A stretch of DNA of 64,000 bases from Chryseobacterium lacus (lineage in GTDB: Bacteria > Bacteroidota > Bacteroidia > Flavobacteriales > Weeksellaceae). The stretch is from positions 124,001-188,000 of the forward strand of contig NZ_QPIE01000005.1 of NCBI RefSeq assembly GCF_003336205.1. Reading direction: 5' to 3'. Shown here piece after piece: positions 29,552-36,858 of this stretch. The position numbers and the translations under genes were made by a program. The notes beneath the pieces are model-generated. The model ran no database searches, was not told where the DNA came from, and saw nothing but the letters and a program-made list of their open reading frames with translations. Position 1 is the stretch's first letter. The number at the start of each line of letters is the position of its first letter.

Positions 29552-30529
29552 ATGTATAACCAATTAGTTCGGCTGGAGGTGATGAAAAACATTGGGAAAG
29601 AAGTTGATTCTTTCATGAAGAAATACCTTACTCCGGTAGAAAAAATATGGCAGCCTTCTGATTTTTTACCTGATCCGTCAAGTGAGGAATTCAAACATGA
29701 CTTGGAAGAAATTCAGACTTTTGCTCATGAAATGGATTACGATGTTTTTGTAACTTTAATAGGCGATTGTATCACGGAAGAAGCCCTTCCAAGCTACGAA
29801 AGTTGGATTATGGGAATAGACGGTGTAGATCAGGAAAACGGAAACGGATGGAGCAGATGGGTGAGAAGTTGGACTGCTGAAGAAAACCGCCACGGCGATC
29901 TTCTGAACAAATATCTATATCTCTGCGGCCGTGTGAATATGCGTGAAGTCGAAATTACCACACAATATCTTATCCAGGATGGCTTCGATCTCGGAACCTC
30001 TATGGATCCGTACCGGAATTTTGTTTATACCAGTTTTCAGGAAACTGCTACCAATATTTCTCACCGTCGGGTGGGTACTTTTGCCAAACAAACAGGAAAT
30101 AAAAAATTAGCGAAAATGTGTGCTGTAATTGCAGCTGATGAAGCCCGACATGCCAAAGCTTACAAGAATTTTGTAGAAAGAATTTTCGAATTGGATCCAT
30201 CAGAAATGATGCTGGCTTTTGAAGATATGATGAGGAAAAAAATCGTAATGCCTGCCCATCTGATGAGGGAGAGCGGACAAAAAGCCGGTGAACTTTGGTC
30301 ACATTTTTCCGATGCTGCACAACGCTGTATGGTGTACACTGCTCAGGACTATATTGATATTTTGAAAGAGTTGCTGGAAGATTGGAAAATAGAACATATT
30401 GATGGTTTAAATGTTCAGGCACAAAAAGCCCAAGAGTATTTAATGAAATTACCTGGAAGACTTCAAAGGGTAACCGACAGAATTTCTACACCAGATCTTG
30501 AGTATCAGTTTAAATGGATAAAAAGCTAA
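29552..30529 (+). CDS. Acyl-[acyl-carrier-protein] desaturase (soluble diiron)
   Basis: The 325-residue soluble desaturase inserts a double bond into acyl-ACP chains with a ferritin-like diiron centre. The two ExxH motifs are EENRH (110-114) and DEARH (196-200), and further ligand Glu residues occur in CITEEALPSY and SFQETATNISH. It resembles plant stearoyl-ACP desaturase-type enzymes found in Bacteroidota and actinobacteria. The position of desaturation is not predictable. It ends in a strong terminator whose T-run runs into the next promoter. Confidence 0.92.
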   Translation: MYNQLVRLEVMKNIGKEVDSFMKKYLTPVEKIWQPSDFLPDPSSEEFKHDLEEIQTFAHEMDYDVFVTLIGDCITEEALPSYESWIMGIDGVDQENGNGWSRWVRSWTAEENRHGDLLNKYLYLCGRVNMREVEITTQYLIQDGFDLGTSMDPYRNFVYTSFQETATNISHRRVGTFAKQTGNKKLAKMCAVIAADEARHAKAYKNFVERIFELDPSEMMLAFEDMMRKKIVMPAHLMRESGQKAGELWSHFSDAAQRCMVYTAQDYIDILKELLEDWKIEHIDGLNVQAQKAQEYLMKLPGRLQRVTDRISTPDLEYQFKWIKS

Positions 30530-30547
30530 TTAAGTTAAAGCGATATT

Positions 30548-30575
30548 GAGCCGGAAATTGTCCGGCTCTTTTTTT
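30548..30575 (+). terminator. Terminator of the desaturase gene
   Basis: GAGCCGGA and TCCGGCTC form a perfect 8-bp stem with a 5-nt loop followed by seven T residues. The last T belongs to the next gene's TATCTTTG. Confidence 0.85.
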
Positions 30576-30582
30576 ATCTTTG
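30575..30582 (+). promoter_or_regulatory. Promoter -7 element fused to the preceding terminator
   Basis: TATCTTTG starts on the last T of the upstream terminator's T-tract. It lies 19 bases before the ATG of the HAD gene. Confidence 0.55.
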
Positions 30583-30601
30583 CAAATCTGAATAATATAA
30601 A

Positions 30602-31036
30602 ATGTTGAAAAGCAATAAGAAACTCGCTATAGATTTTGACGGAACCATCGTAGATGATGCATATCCGGGAATTGGAAAACCCAAAACCTTTGTTTTTGAA
30701 ACCCTCCGGAAACTCCAGAGTGAAGGTTATCGTTTAATTCTTTGGACGTATCGTCATGGCGACAGCCTGCGTGATGCCGTAGAATTTTGCCGAAAAAACG
30801 GAATTGAATTTTATGCTGTGAACTCCAGTTTTGAAGGGGAAATATATGATAGCGAAAACGCATCTAGAAAAATAGATGCTGACCTCTTTATTGATGACAG
30901 AAACTTAGGCGGATTCCCGGGTTGGGGCGAAATTTATAATATTATCAATGAGCGAATAGAGTTCCGTGTGGACGGCGGAGAAGTTCTGGCTTATTCCAAA
31001 TTAAAAAAAGAAAAGAAAAAAGGCTTGTTCTGGTAA
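30602..31036 (+). CDS. BT0820-like HAD-superfamily protein
   Basis: The 144-residue protein has HAD motif I as AIDFDGTIVDD (D11, D13). ILWTYRHGDSL is motif II-like, and DLFIDDRNLGG is motif IV-like. It fits the small BT0820-type subgroup of phosphatase-fold proteins known from Bacteroidota genomes. A phosphatase role is likely but the substrate is unknown. The Lys-rich C-terminus (KLKKEKKKGLFW) is unremarkable. The following lipoprotein gene has its own promoter. Confidence 0.8.
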   Translation: MLKSNKKLAIDFDGTIVDDAYPGIGKPKTFVFETLRKLQSEGYRLILWTYRHGDSLRDAVEFCRKNGIEFYAVNSSFEGEIYDSENASRKIDADLFIDDRNLGGFPGWGEIYNIINERIEFRVDGGEVLAYSKLKKEKKKGLFW

Positions 31037-31055
31037 AATTTTTTATTTACATTTG
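31025..31055 (+). promoter_or_regulatory. Promoter of the poly-Asp lipoprotein gene
   Basis: TTG at 31025-31027, about 20 bases and TACATTTG at 31048-31055 match the Bacteroidota promoter pattern. The -33 box lies inside the end of the HAD gene. Confidence 0.55.
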
Positions 31056-31080
31056 ATGAACTAATTAAAACATAATACCA

Positions 31081-31599
31081 ATGAAAACAAAAAAATTATT
31101 CAGCACAGCTCTGTTGCTTTTACTGGGTTGTTTACTCGTGTTTAGTGTAGGATGCCGGCCAACCGATGATGATGATGATGACGATGATCTTGATCATATT
31201 GAACTTGTAAAAGGACAATCCCTTATCGAAGCCCAAATTACAGGTCACATGACCGCCAACTTTAAGTCTCATGTTAATTTCAGTACTGCTACAGTTTCCT
31301 CCGGCTACATTACGTTAGCAGGCTCCGATGGTACCAGTACCGCTTTTACAATTATGCTTCCCCAAAACATTGGTGAAGGTTCCTATACCATGAGTGATAA
31401 TGCGATTGGAATAGGTACTCAATTTGGATACGTGAGTCCTAACTTTAGCTATGTGGCGTCCAAAAATCTTAGTTCCAACATCAATATTACCATCACAGAG
31501 TCCGGTAATGGTATTATAGAAGGTTATTTCTTTGGGGAAATGAAAAATTTAGACGGAGATATTATTGACGTTGATGTAGATTTTATAGGAGCTTATTAA
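31081..31599 (+). CDS. Lipoprotein with poly-aspartate linker, probably surface exposed
   Basis: The 172-residue protein has a lipoprotein signal ending SVGC (Cys25). Then comes RPT and eight consecutive Asp residues (29-36), encoded almost wholly by GAT. In Bacteroidota, an acidic run soon after the acylated Cys is the known lipoprotein export signal for the outer-membrane surface; the match here is by composition only. The mature domain is beta-rich with Ser/Thr/Gly strands and an ITITESGNGIIEGYFFGEM segment, reminiscent of DUF6252-like proteins. No enzymatic motif is seen. Confidence 0.75.
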   Translation: MKTKKLFSTALLLLLGCLLVFSVGCRPTDDDDDDDDLDHIELVKGQSLIEAQITGHMTANFKSHVNFSTATVSSGYITLAGSDGTSTAFTIMLPQNIGEGSYTMSDNAIGIGTQFGYVSPNFSYVASKNLSSNINITITESGNGIIEGYFFGEMKNLDGDIIDVDVDFIGAY

Positions 31600-31630
31600 C
31601 GAATTATTAACGACCAATATGATGATATTT

Positions 31631-31660
31631 GCCTGCAGCATTTTCTGCAGGCATTTTTTT
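31631..31660 (+). terminator. Terminator of the poly-Asp lipoprotein gene
   Basis: GCCTGCAG and CTGCAGGC form a perfect stem followed by A and seven T residues. The last T begins the next promoter element. Confidence 0.85.
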
Positions 31661-31667
31661 ATCTTTG
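31660..31667 (+). promoter_or_regulatory. Promoter -7 element of map, fused to terminator
   Basis: TATCTTTG shares its first base with the T-tract of the preceding terminator. Five bases separate it from the ATG of map, so the transcript may begin at the start codon. Confidence 0.6.
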
Positions 31668-31672
31668 CATTT

Positions 31673-32482
31673 ATGATTATTTTAAAAACAATGGAAGAAC
31701 TTCGGTTGATGCGTGAAAGTGCTCAGCTTGTTTCCAAAACTTTAGGAATGGTAGCTAAGGAAATAAAACCCGGAGTTACTACCAATTTTATAGATACCAT
31801 CGCTGCCGAATATATTCGGGATCACGGTGGCGAACCTGCCTTTTTAGGAATGTACGGGTTTCCAAAGAATCTTTGTATTTCACCTAACTCGGAAGTCGTC
31901 CATGGCATTCCCAATGATAAACCTTTGGAAAACGGAGACATCCTTTCGGTAGACTGCGGTGTGTATATGAATGGATTTTACGGAGATCATGCTTATACTT
32001 TTGAAGTAGGAGAGACAGATCCGGAAACAAAAAAACTTTTGAAAATAACAAAAGAATCTCTTTATAAAGGCATTGAACAGTGTGTTCGGGGCAAAAGAGT
32101 GGGCGATATTTCTTTTGCTATTCAGTCGCATTGCGAAGCGCAGGGTTATGGTGTTGTTCGGGAGTTGGTTGGACACGGTTTGGGAAAAAAAATGCACGAA
32201 GATCCACAAGTTCCCAATTATGGAAAAAAAGGAAGCGGAAAAGTCTTGAAAGACGGCATTGCCCTCGCCATAGAACCGATGATTAACCTTGGAACCGAAA
32301 AAGTAAAATTTCATGATGACGGTTGGACAGTAACGACTCTTGATGGGAAAAATTCTGCACATTACGAACACAATGTTTGCATTATTCAGGGGAAACCGGT
32401 TTTGTTGTCCACTTTCAAATATATTTATGAAGCACTCGGAATTCAAAGTAATGAAGAAGATGCGTTTACAATGGAATTTTAG
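31673..32482 (+). CDS. map: Type I methionine aminopeptidase
   Basis: The 269-residue metalloprotease removes N-terminal Met from nascent proteins. The metal ligands appear in order: two Asp in SVDCGVYMNGFYGDHAYTF, His in GHGLGKKMHEDP, and Glu in AIEPMINLG and YEHNVCI. The start giving MIILKTMEELRLMRESAQ matches the family. An 18-residue upstream extension from another ATG crosses the terminator and promoter and is rejected. A methyltransferase gene begins immediately after the stop codon. Confidence 0.94.
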   Translation: MIILKTMEELRLMRESAQLVSKTLGMVAKEIKPGVTTNFIDTIAAEYIRDHGGEPAFLGMYGFPKNLCISPNSEVVHGIPNDKPLENGDILSVDCGVYMNGFYGDHAYTFEVGETDPETKKLLKITKESLYKGIEQCVRGKRVGDISFAIQSHCEAQGYGVVRELVGHGLGKKMHEDPQVPNYGKKGSGKVLKDGIALAIEPMINLGTEKVKFHDDGWTVTTLDGKNSAHYEHNVCIIQGKPVLLSTFKYIYEALGIQSNEEDAFTMEF

Positions 32483-33250
32483 ATGAAAAAAATCATTAAA
32501 TTCCTTTTAAACAAAATTCCGCGGCCGTGGCTTATTTCCGCCAGTGTTATTGCGCGTCCTGTTATTTATCAATTTTATAAAGGAAATAATTTCACCGATC
32601 CTATTGATGGAAAATCGTACCGAAAATTTTTATCTTATGGATATGGAAAACAACGGGAAAATGCCCTTTCTCCCGGAACTTTAAGCCTGGAAAGACACCG
32701 CCAGATGTGGCTTTACCTGAAAAATGAAACCGATTTTTTCACTAAAAACTACAGGGTTTTGCACATCGCTCCCGAACAGGAATTTCTTCGGAGATTTAAA
32801 AAAATGAGGAATCTTGATTACATTTCTGCCGATCTCTATTCACCGATTGTGGATGTAAAAGCCGATATTCTTAACCTTCCTTTTCAGGATAACAGTTTTG
32901 ATATTGTCATTTGCAACCATGTTCTGGAGCATATCGAAGACGACAGAAAAGCGATGAGTGAACTGTACAGAGTCATGAAAAAAGGAGGTTGGGGCATTGT
33001 TCAGGTTCCTATGAAAAATTCCCTGAAAAAAACTTATGAAGATTTTACAATAAAAGATCCGAAAGAAAGGCGGAAACATTTCGGGCAGTACGACCATGTC
33101 CGATGGTACGGAATGGATTATTTTGACAGGCTCAAAAGTGTGGGTTTCGAAGCAGAAGCCAACTTCTACTCCAGAAAATTTTCCGAAGAAGAAATAAAGC
33201 GTTTCGGGTTGTTGAAAAATGAAATTCTGCCTTTGGTTTTCAAAAATTAA
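32483..33250 (+). CDS. Class I SAM-dependent methyltransferase
   Basis: The 255-residue protein has a Rossmann-type methyltransferase core. VLHIAPEQEF is a motif I variant, DVKADILNLPFQDNSFDIVICNHVLEHI spans motifs II-IV, and LYRVMKKGGWGIVQVPM follows. This resembles Methyltransf_11-type enzymes whose substrates are often lipids, quinones or sugars; none can be assigned. The ATG is directly adjacent to the map stop codon, indicating translational coupling. Its stop abuts the stop of the convergent T9SS gene, with no terminator visible. Confidence 0.85.
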   Translation: MKKIIKFLLNKIPRPWLISASVIARPVIYQFYKGNNFTDPIDGKSYRKFLSYGYGKQRENALSPGTLSLERHRQMWLYLKNETDFFTKNYRVLHIAPEQEFLRRFKKMRNLDYISADLYSPIVDVKADILNLPFQDNSFDIVICNHVLEHIEDDRKAMSELYRVMKKGGWGIVQVPMKNSLKKTYEDFTIKDPKERRKHFGQYDHVRWYGMDYFDRLKSVGFEAEANFYSRKFSEEEIKRFGLLKNEILPLVFKN

Positions 33251-33946
33251 TTATTCTTTCAGGAAAAACTGTGAAGGGTAAGACTCAATCTTCAACAGGT
33301 ATTGTCCTTTCGTGAAGTGCTGAATGTTAATGCTCATTTTTTCCTTACTCATTGAGGATTCCAGCAGTTTCCCTGATAAATCAAAGATCTGAACTTTCTT
33401 GTTTTTTTCTACATTTTCAATATGAATCTCTTCAAGTGCAGGATTGGGAAAGATCCGAAACCCTGGTTTCATTTCAGCTTCCCTGTTGCTCAGGTAATAA
33501 TTGTTGTAATACACTTTATTCCCGTTATTCGGATTTGAAATGATTAATGTTTTATTGGTTCCGTTGTTAATAATTTGGTAAGGATGGGTGGTGCTTCCTC
33601 CTAGAATTTGGCAATGTTTGTCATCAAAATCATTTACCGCCACGTAATTATTTCCAAAATAATACTGAAGCGTACAGGAAAAACCGTTCGCTGTAGTAAA
33701 AGTGTCGGTGGATACAAAGGTTACGTCATTTGCAGCTGAGGTGTTGAAATACTTACTGTAAAATTGATACTGACCGTTTCCACTCGGAGTGAATTGAGAA
33801 GGCTGTAAGGTGTGGTCACTTACAGGCCTTATAATGGTTTGGCCGCTCCATTCTATTTGCGAAACGTACCAGTCATTCGTTACCAAGTCAGGCTGTTGTG
33901 CGAAAAACATCTGACTGAACAAGAGAAATAATAAAGTTTTTTTCAT
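33251..33946 (-). CDS. Secreted protein with type IX secretion C-terminal sorting domain
   Basis: The 231-residue protein has a signal peptide (MKKTLLFLLFSQMFFAQQ). The middle is rich in Asn, Tyr and Thr, without an enzymatic motif (NDWYVSQIEWSGQTI, GGSTTHPYQIINNG). The last 70 residues are a T9SS type A domain: GFRIFPNPALEEIHIENV, VQIFDLSGKLLESS and FTKGQYLLKIES. It should be exported across the outer membrane and anchored or released. Function of the cargo part is unknown. The gene ends base-to-base against the convergent methyltransferase gene. Confidence 0.85.
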   Translation of the reverse strand: MKKTLLFLLFSQMFFAQQPDLVTNDWYVSQIEWSGQTIIRPVSDHTLQPSQFTPSGNGQYQFYSKYFNTSAANDVTFVSTDTFTTANGFSCTLQYYFGNNYVAVNDFDDKHCQILGGSTTHPYQIINNGTNKTLIISNPNNGNKVYYNNYYLSNREAEMKPGFRIFPNPALEEIHIENVEKNKKVQIFDLSGKLLESSMSKEKMSINIQHFTKGQYLLKIESYPSQFFLKE

Positions 33947-34030
33947 AGCAAATTTTTCATAAAGTTAATAAATAAAGTAATCGCTTTGCCAATATTGTTG
34001 ACTATTTTTCATTCAACCGTTTTGTTTCAT

Positions 34031-34038
34031 TAACTTTG
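34031..34038 (+). promoter_or_regulatory. Promoter -7 element of era
   Basis: TAACTTTG fits TAnnTTTG and lies ten bases before the first ATG of era, giving a very short leader. Confidence 0.45.
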
Positions 34039-34048
34039 TATTTTTACA

Positions 34049-34930
34049 ATGAATATGCATAAATCAGGATTTGTCAATATAGTCGGAAAACCCAATGCAG
34101 GAAAATCTACGCTCCTGAATCAGCTGATGGGCGAGAAATTGGCCATCGTTACTCAAAAAGCGCAAACCACCCGTCATAGAATATTTGGAATTTATAACGA
34201 GGAAGATCTTCAGATCGTTTTTTCAGATACTCCGGGCGTTTTGGATCCTAAGTATGAACTGCAGGAAAAAATGATGGATTTCGTGAAGGACAGCCTTCAG
34301 GATGCAGATGTTTTTCTGATGATTATCGACATCAATGATCGAGGTGAACCTTCCGAATTTCTGATTGAAAAACTGAACAAAATTCCCGTTCCGGTGCTTA
34401 TTCTCATTAATAAAATTGATGAATCTAACCAGGAAAGTATGGAGAAAGTCATTGAATTCTGGCATGGGAAAATTCCAAAAGCTGAAATTCTGCCCATCTC
34501 CGCATTACAGGGTATCAATACCGATTTAATACTGCCTAAACTGAAATCTCTGCTTCCAGAAAATCCGCCGTATTATGACAAAGACCAATTCACCGACAAA
34601 TCTGAACGTTTTTTCGTAAATGAAGCCATCCGCGAAAAAATTCTTTTGAATTATGAGAAAGAAATTCCTTATTCTGTGGAAGTGGTAACAGAACAATTCA
34701 AGGAAAAAGAAGGAATTATTTTCATAGATTCTATTATTTATGTAGAAAGAGATACCCAAAAAGGTATTGTTATAGGACATAAAGGTGAGGCCATCAAAAA
34801 AGTGGGAATACAGGCGAGAGAAGACTTGGAGAAATTTTTTCAAAAAAAAATACATCTCAATTTATTTGTGAAAGTAAAAAAAGACTGGCGAAAAAACGAT
34901 CGGGATCTGAAAAACTTCGGTTACAGGTAA
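34049..34930 (+). CDS. era: GTPase Era
   Basis: The 293-residue ribosome-assembly GTPase binds the 3' end of 16S rRNA. G1 is GKPNAGKS (13-20). TTRHRIFGI is switch I, DTPGV is G3, and NKID is G4. The KH domain lies in the last 80 residues, with VIGHKGEAIKKVGIQAREDLE (GxxG-like) near the end. Two ATG codons two residues apart could start it. It seems to be transcribed alone. Confidence 0.95.
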   Translation: MNMHKSGFVNIVGKPNAGKSTLLNQLMGEKLAIVTQKAQTTRHRIFGIYNEEDLQIVFSDTPGVLDPKYELQEKMMDFVKDSLQDADVFLMIIDINDRGEPSEFLIEKLNKIPVPVLILINKIDESNQESMEKVIEFWHGKIPKAEILPISALQGINTDLILPKLKSLLPENPPYYDKDQFTDKSERFFVNEAIREKILLNYEKEIPYSVEVVTEQFKEKEGIIFIDSIIYVERDTQKGIVIGHKGEAIKKVGIQAREDLEKFFQKKIHLNLFVKVKKDWRKNDRDLKNFGYR

Positions 34931-34966
34931 TATTTAACGTCTCACGTCTTTTTTAAAGGATTTTTA

Positions 34967-34974
34967 TACATTTG
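34967..34974 (+). promoter_or_regulatory. Promoter -7 element of the DoxX gene
   Basis: TACATTTG precedes the ATG by 18 bases. The TTG inside it opens the same frame but is promoter, not start. Confidence 0.5.
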
Positions 34975-34992
34975 TTTAAACTTTTTGTACGC

Positions 34993-35421
34993 ATGAATTA
35001 TTTTACATCAATCAGATCTAACCCTCAAATTACAGACATAGTGCTGTTGGTGGTAAGGATTTTCATTGGATTTGCAATGATTTCGCACGGTTATCCTAAA
35101 CTGGATAAGCTTTTAGGAGACGAGGAAGTCCAGTTCTTTAGTTTCATGGGTCTTAGTCCGGCGGTATCTTTAGGCCTCGCTATTTTTTCAGAATTTGTTT
35201 GTTCTATATTCATTATTTTAGGTTTGTTTACAAGATGGGCGGTGTTTTTCCTCCTTATTACCATGGCTGTTGCGGGACTTATTGTTCATGGTGCAGATCC
35301 GTTCAGCGACAGGGAAATGGCTTTGCTGTATCTTGCTAATTATCTGATGATTTTCGCTTTTGGGCCAGGAAAATATTCCATAGATTCTATGATTAGCTTA
35401 AGAAAACAAAGCAGATGGTAA
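34993..35421 (+). CDS. DoxX-family membrane protein
   Basis: The 142-residue protein has four predicted transmembrane helices (for example IVLLVVRIFIGFAMISHGYPKL and ALLYLANYLMIFAFGPG). RIFIGFAMISHGYPKL and the FGPGKYSIDS end are typical of DoxX/DoxD-like proteins, small membrane proteins linked to oxidative processes in some bacteria. Its role here is unknown. The divergently regulated SatD operator region begins 17 bp downstream, and no clear terminator intervenes. Confidence 0.85.
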   Translation: MNYFTSIRSNPQITDIVLLVVRIFIGFAMISHGYPKLDKLLGDEEVQFFSFMGLSPAVSLGLAIFSEFVCSIFIILGLFTRWAVFFLLITMAVAGLIVHGADPFSDREMALLYLANYLMIFAFGPGKYSIDSMISLRKQSRW

Positions 35422-35438
35422 GCTTTAAATCTTTGTTT

Positions 35439-35521
35439 TTATAAGTTATTTACCTTATAAAGACCCACAATAAGCAAATCACCTTATATTTTTAATTCAT
35501 AAGTATTTTTACTTATATTTG
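35439..35521 (+). promoter_or_regulatory. Three phased ATAAG-N8-CTTAT operators and promoter of satD-DUF3307
   Basis: ATAAG-N8-CTTAT occurs at 35441-35458, 35470-35487 and 35499-35516. The spacer is exactly 8 nt in each, and the copies start exactly 29 bp apart. The first is extended to 7-bp arms (TTATAAG/CTTATAA), and the third is a perfect ATAAGTA-TTTT-TACTTAT. The third overlaps the promoter -7 element TATATTTG (35514-35521), which ends four bases before the satD ATG. A dimeric regulator bound here would block transcription. The encoded SatD protein carries a helix-turn-helix and is the obvious candidate, by inference. Confidence 0.8.
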
Positions 35522-35525
35522 CAGG

Positions 35526-36131
35526 ATGATTGCGGTAATTACCGGAGATATTATCAACTCTCAGCAGGCTGAAGCGGAGCTTTGGATGCAGAAACTGAAA
35601 ACACTGTTCAGAAGTTGGGCGCAAACTCCTTCTGAATGGGAAATATACAGGGGAGACGAATTCCAGTACAAATGTGCTATAGATGAAGTTTTCACCAAAA
35701 TCATTCTGATAAAATCCCTCGTCAAAACTTTTGAAAATCTGGATGTTCGTCTGGCTGTAGGAATAGGAACGGAGATTTTCAGTTCAGAGAAAATTACAGA
35801 ATCCAACGGCTCAGCGTATGTTAATTCCGGAAGATTGTTGAATGAAATAAAACTGAACGGACGAACCCTCGCCATTAAAACGCCTAACGAAAACATCAAC
35901 ACAGATCTTAATATTCTCTTCCAGTGGACGTCACTGGATTTTGATAGTTGGACGGCGGTTTCCGCAGAAATCATTCATATTTTTGCACAGGATTCTACCC
36001 TCAGTCAGGAACAGGTAGCCAATCAACTCAATATATCTCAATCTTCTGTCAGTCAGCGTCTCAAAAGAGTAAATTATGATTTAATCACGATGACTGATAG
36101 GTATTTTAGAAAAAAAATTTCGCAGCTTTAA
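35526..36131 (+). CDS. SatD-family protein: cyclase-like N-domain plus helix-turn-helix
   Basis: The 201-residue protein resembles the SatD family. The N-terminal 150 residues show, in order, AVITGDIINS, IYRGDEFQY (41-49), VRLAVGIGT and SAYVNSGRLLNEI. The arrangement recalls class III cyclases and GGDEF proteins, although I cannot show activity. Residues 157-181 (STLSQEQVANQLNISQSSVSQRL) are a helix-turn-helix. It is the first gene after a triple palindromic operator and has almost no leader. A DUF3307 membrane protein follows after three bases, so the two are surely coupled. Probably an autoregulated transcription factor responding to an unknown ligand. Confidence 0.75.
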   Translation: MIAVITGDIINSQQAEAELWMQKLKTLFRSWAQTPSEWEIYRGDEFQYKCAIDEVFTKIILIKSLVKTFENLDVRLAVGIGTEIFSSEKITESNGSAYVNSGRLLNEIKLNGRTLAIKTPNENINTDLNILFQWTSLDFDSWTAVSAEIIHIFAQDSTLSQEQVANQLNISQSSVSQRLKRVNYDLITMTDRYFRKKISQL

Positions 36132-36134
36132 CGG

Positions 36135-36833
36135 ATGATTTTTACACAACTTATACTGGCTCATATCATCGGAGATTTCATCTTACAGCCGGGAAAATGG
36201 GTTGTCCGCAAAGAAGAAAAAAAAACAGCAAGCAAGGAATTGTACTGGCATGTTTTTATTCATACAGCACTGAGTTTTATTCTTCTGTGGAATCTGGAGC
36301 TGTGGTGGATGGCCGTGATTATCGGAATTTCTCATTTCATTATTGATGCGCTCAAACTTCATCTTCAAACCAATAAAACAAAGAAAGCAGCGTTCTTTTT
36401 AGATCAGGGTGCTCATCTTTTGGTTATTTTAATGATCTCCTTTTCCATCGGAGAAATTGATTTCAATTTTCTTCACGATCCGGAGTTCCTGAAAACCCTC
36501 ACTGTGATGGTTTTTCTCACTTTTCCGGCATCGGTAATCATCAAAATATTGCTCTCCTCGTGGATTCCGGAAACGCAGGAAATTAATAAAGTACAGACCG
36601 AAAGTCTGGTGAATGCCGGAAAATATATCGGTATCTTAGAACGTTTGCTGGTTTTTACCTTTATCGTTACTGAGCATTGGGAAGGAGTGGGATTTATGAT
36701 TGCGGCGAAATCCGTTTTCAGGTTCAGCGATCTAGCCGAAGCCCGACAGAGAAAGCTGACCGAATACGTACTGGTAGGAACATTGCTGAGTTTTGGAATT
36801 GCCGTGATCGCAGGAATTATAGTGAAATTATAA
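36135..36833 (+). CDS. DUF3307 integral membrane protein
   Basis: The 232-residue protein has about six hydrophobic helices and the DUF3307 hallmark LILAHIIGDFILQPGKWV at the N-terminus. His and Asp residues lie within or beside helices (HIIGDF, HFIIDALKLH, FFLDQGAHLL). That pattern suggests a membrane metal-dependent hydrolase; this is an inference, and no activity is established. It starts three bases after satD and is followed by purC after 25 bp. The purC link is probably positional. Confidence 0.8.
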   Translation: MIFTQLILAHIIGDFILQPGKWVVRKEEKKTASKELYWHVFIHTALSFILLWNLELWWMAVIIGISHFIIDALKLHLQTNKTKKAAFFLDQGAHLLVILMISFSIGEIDFNFLHDPEFLKTLTVMVFLTFPASVIIKILLSSWIPETQEINKVQTESLVNAGKYIGILERLLVFTFIVTEHWEGVGFMIAAKSVFRFSDLAEARQRKLTEYVLVGTLLSFGIAVIAGIIVKL

Positions 36834-36858
36834 TATAAAAATTGATAAAAATTAAATT

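Noticed and set aside
31179-31202. GAT repeat as a phase-variation tract
   Set aside because: Units are triplets, so slippage would not change the frame. It is better read as an acidic export signal.
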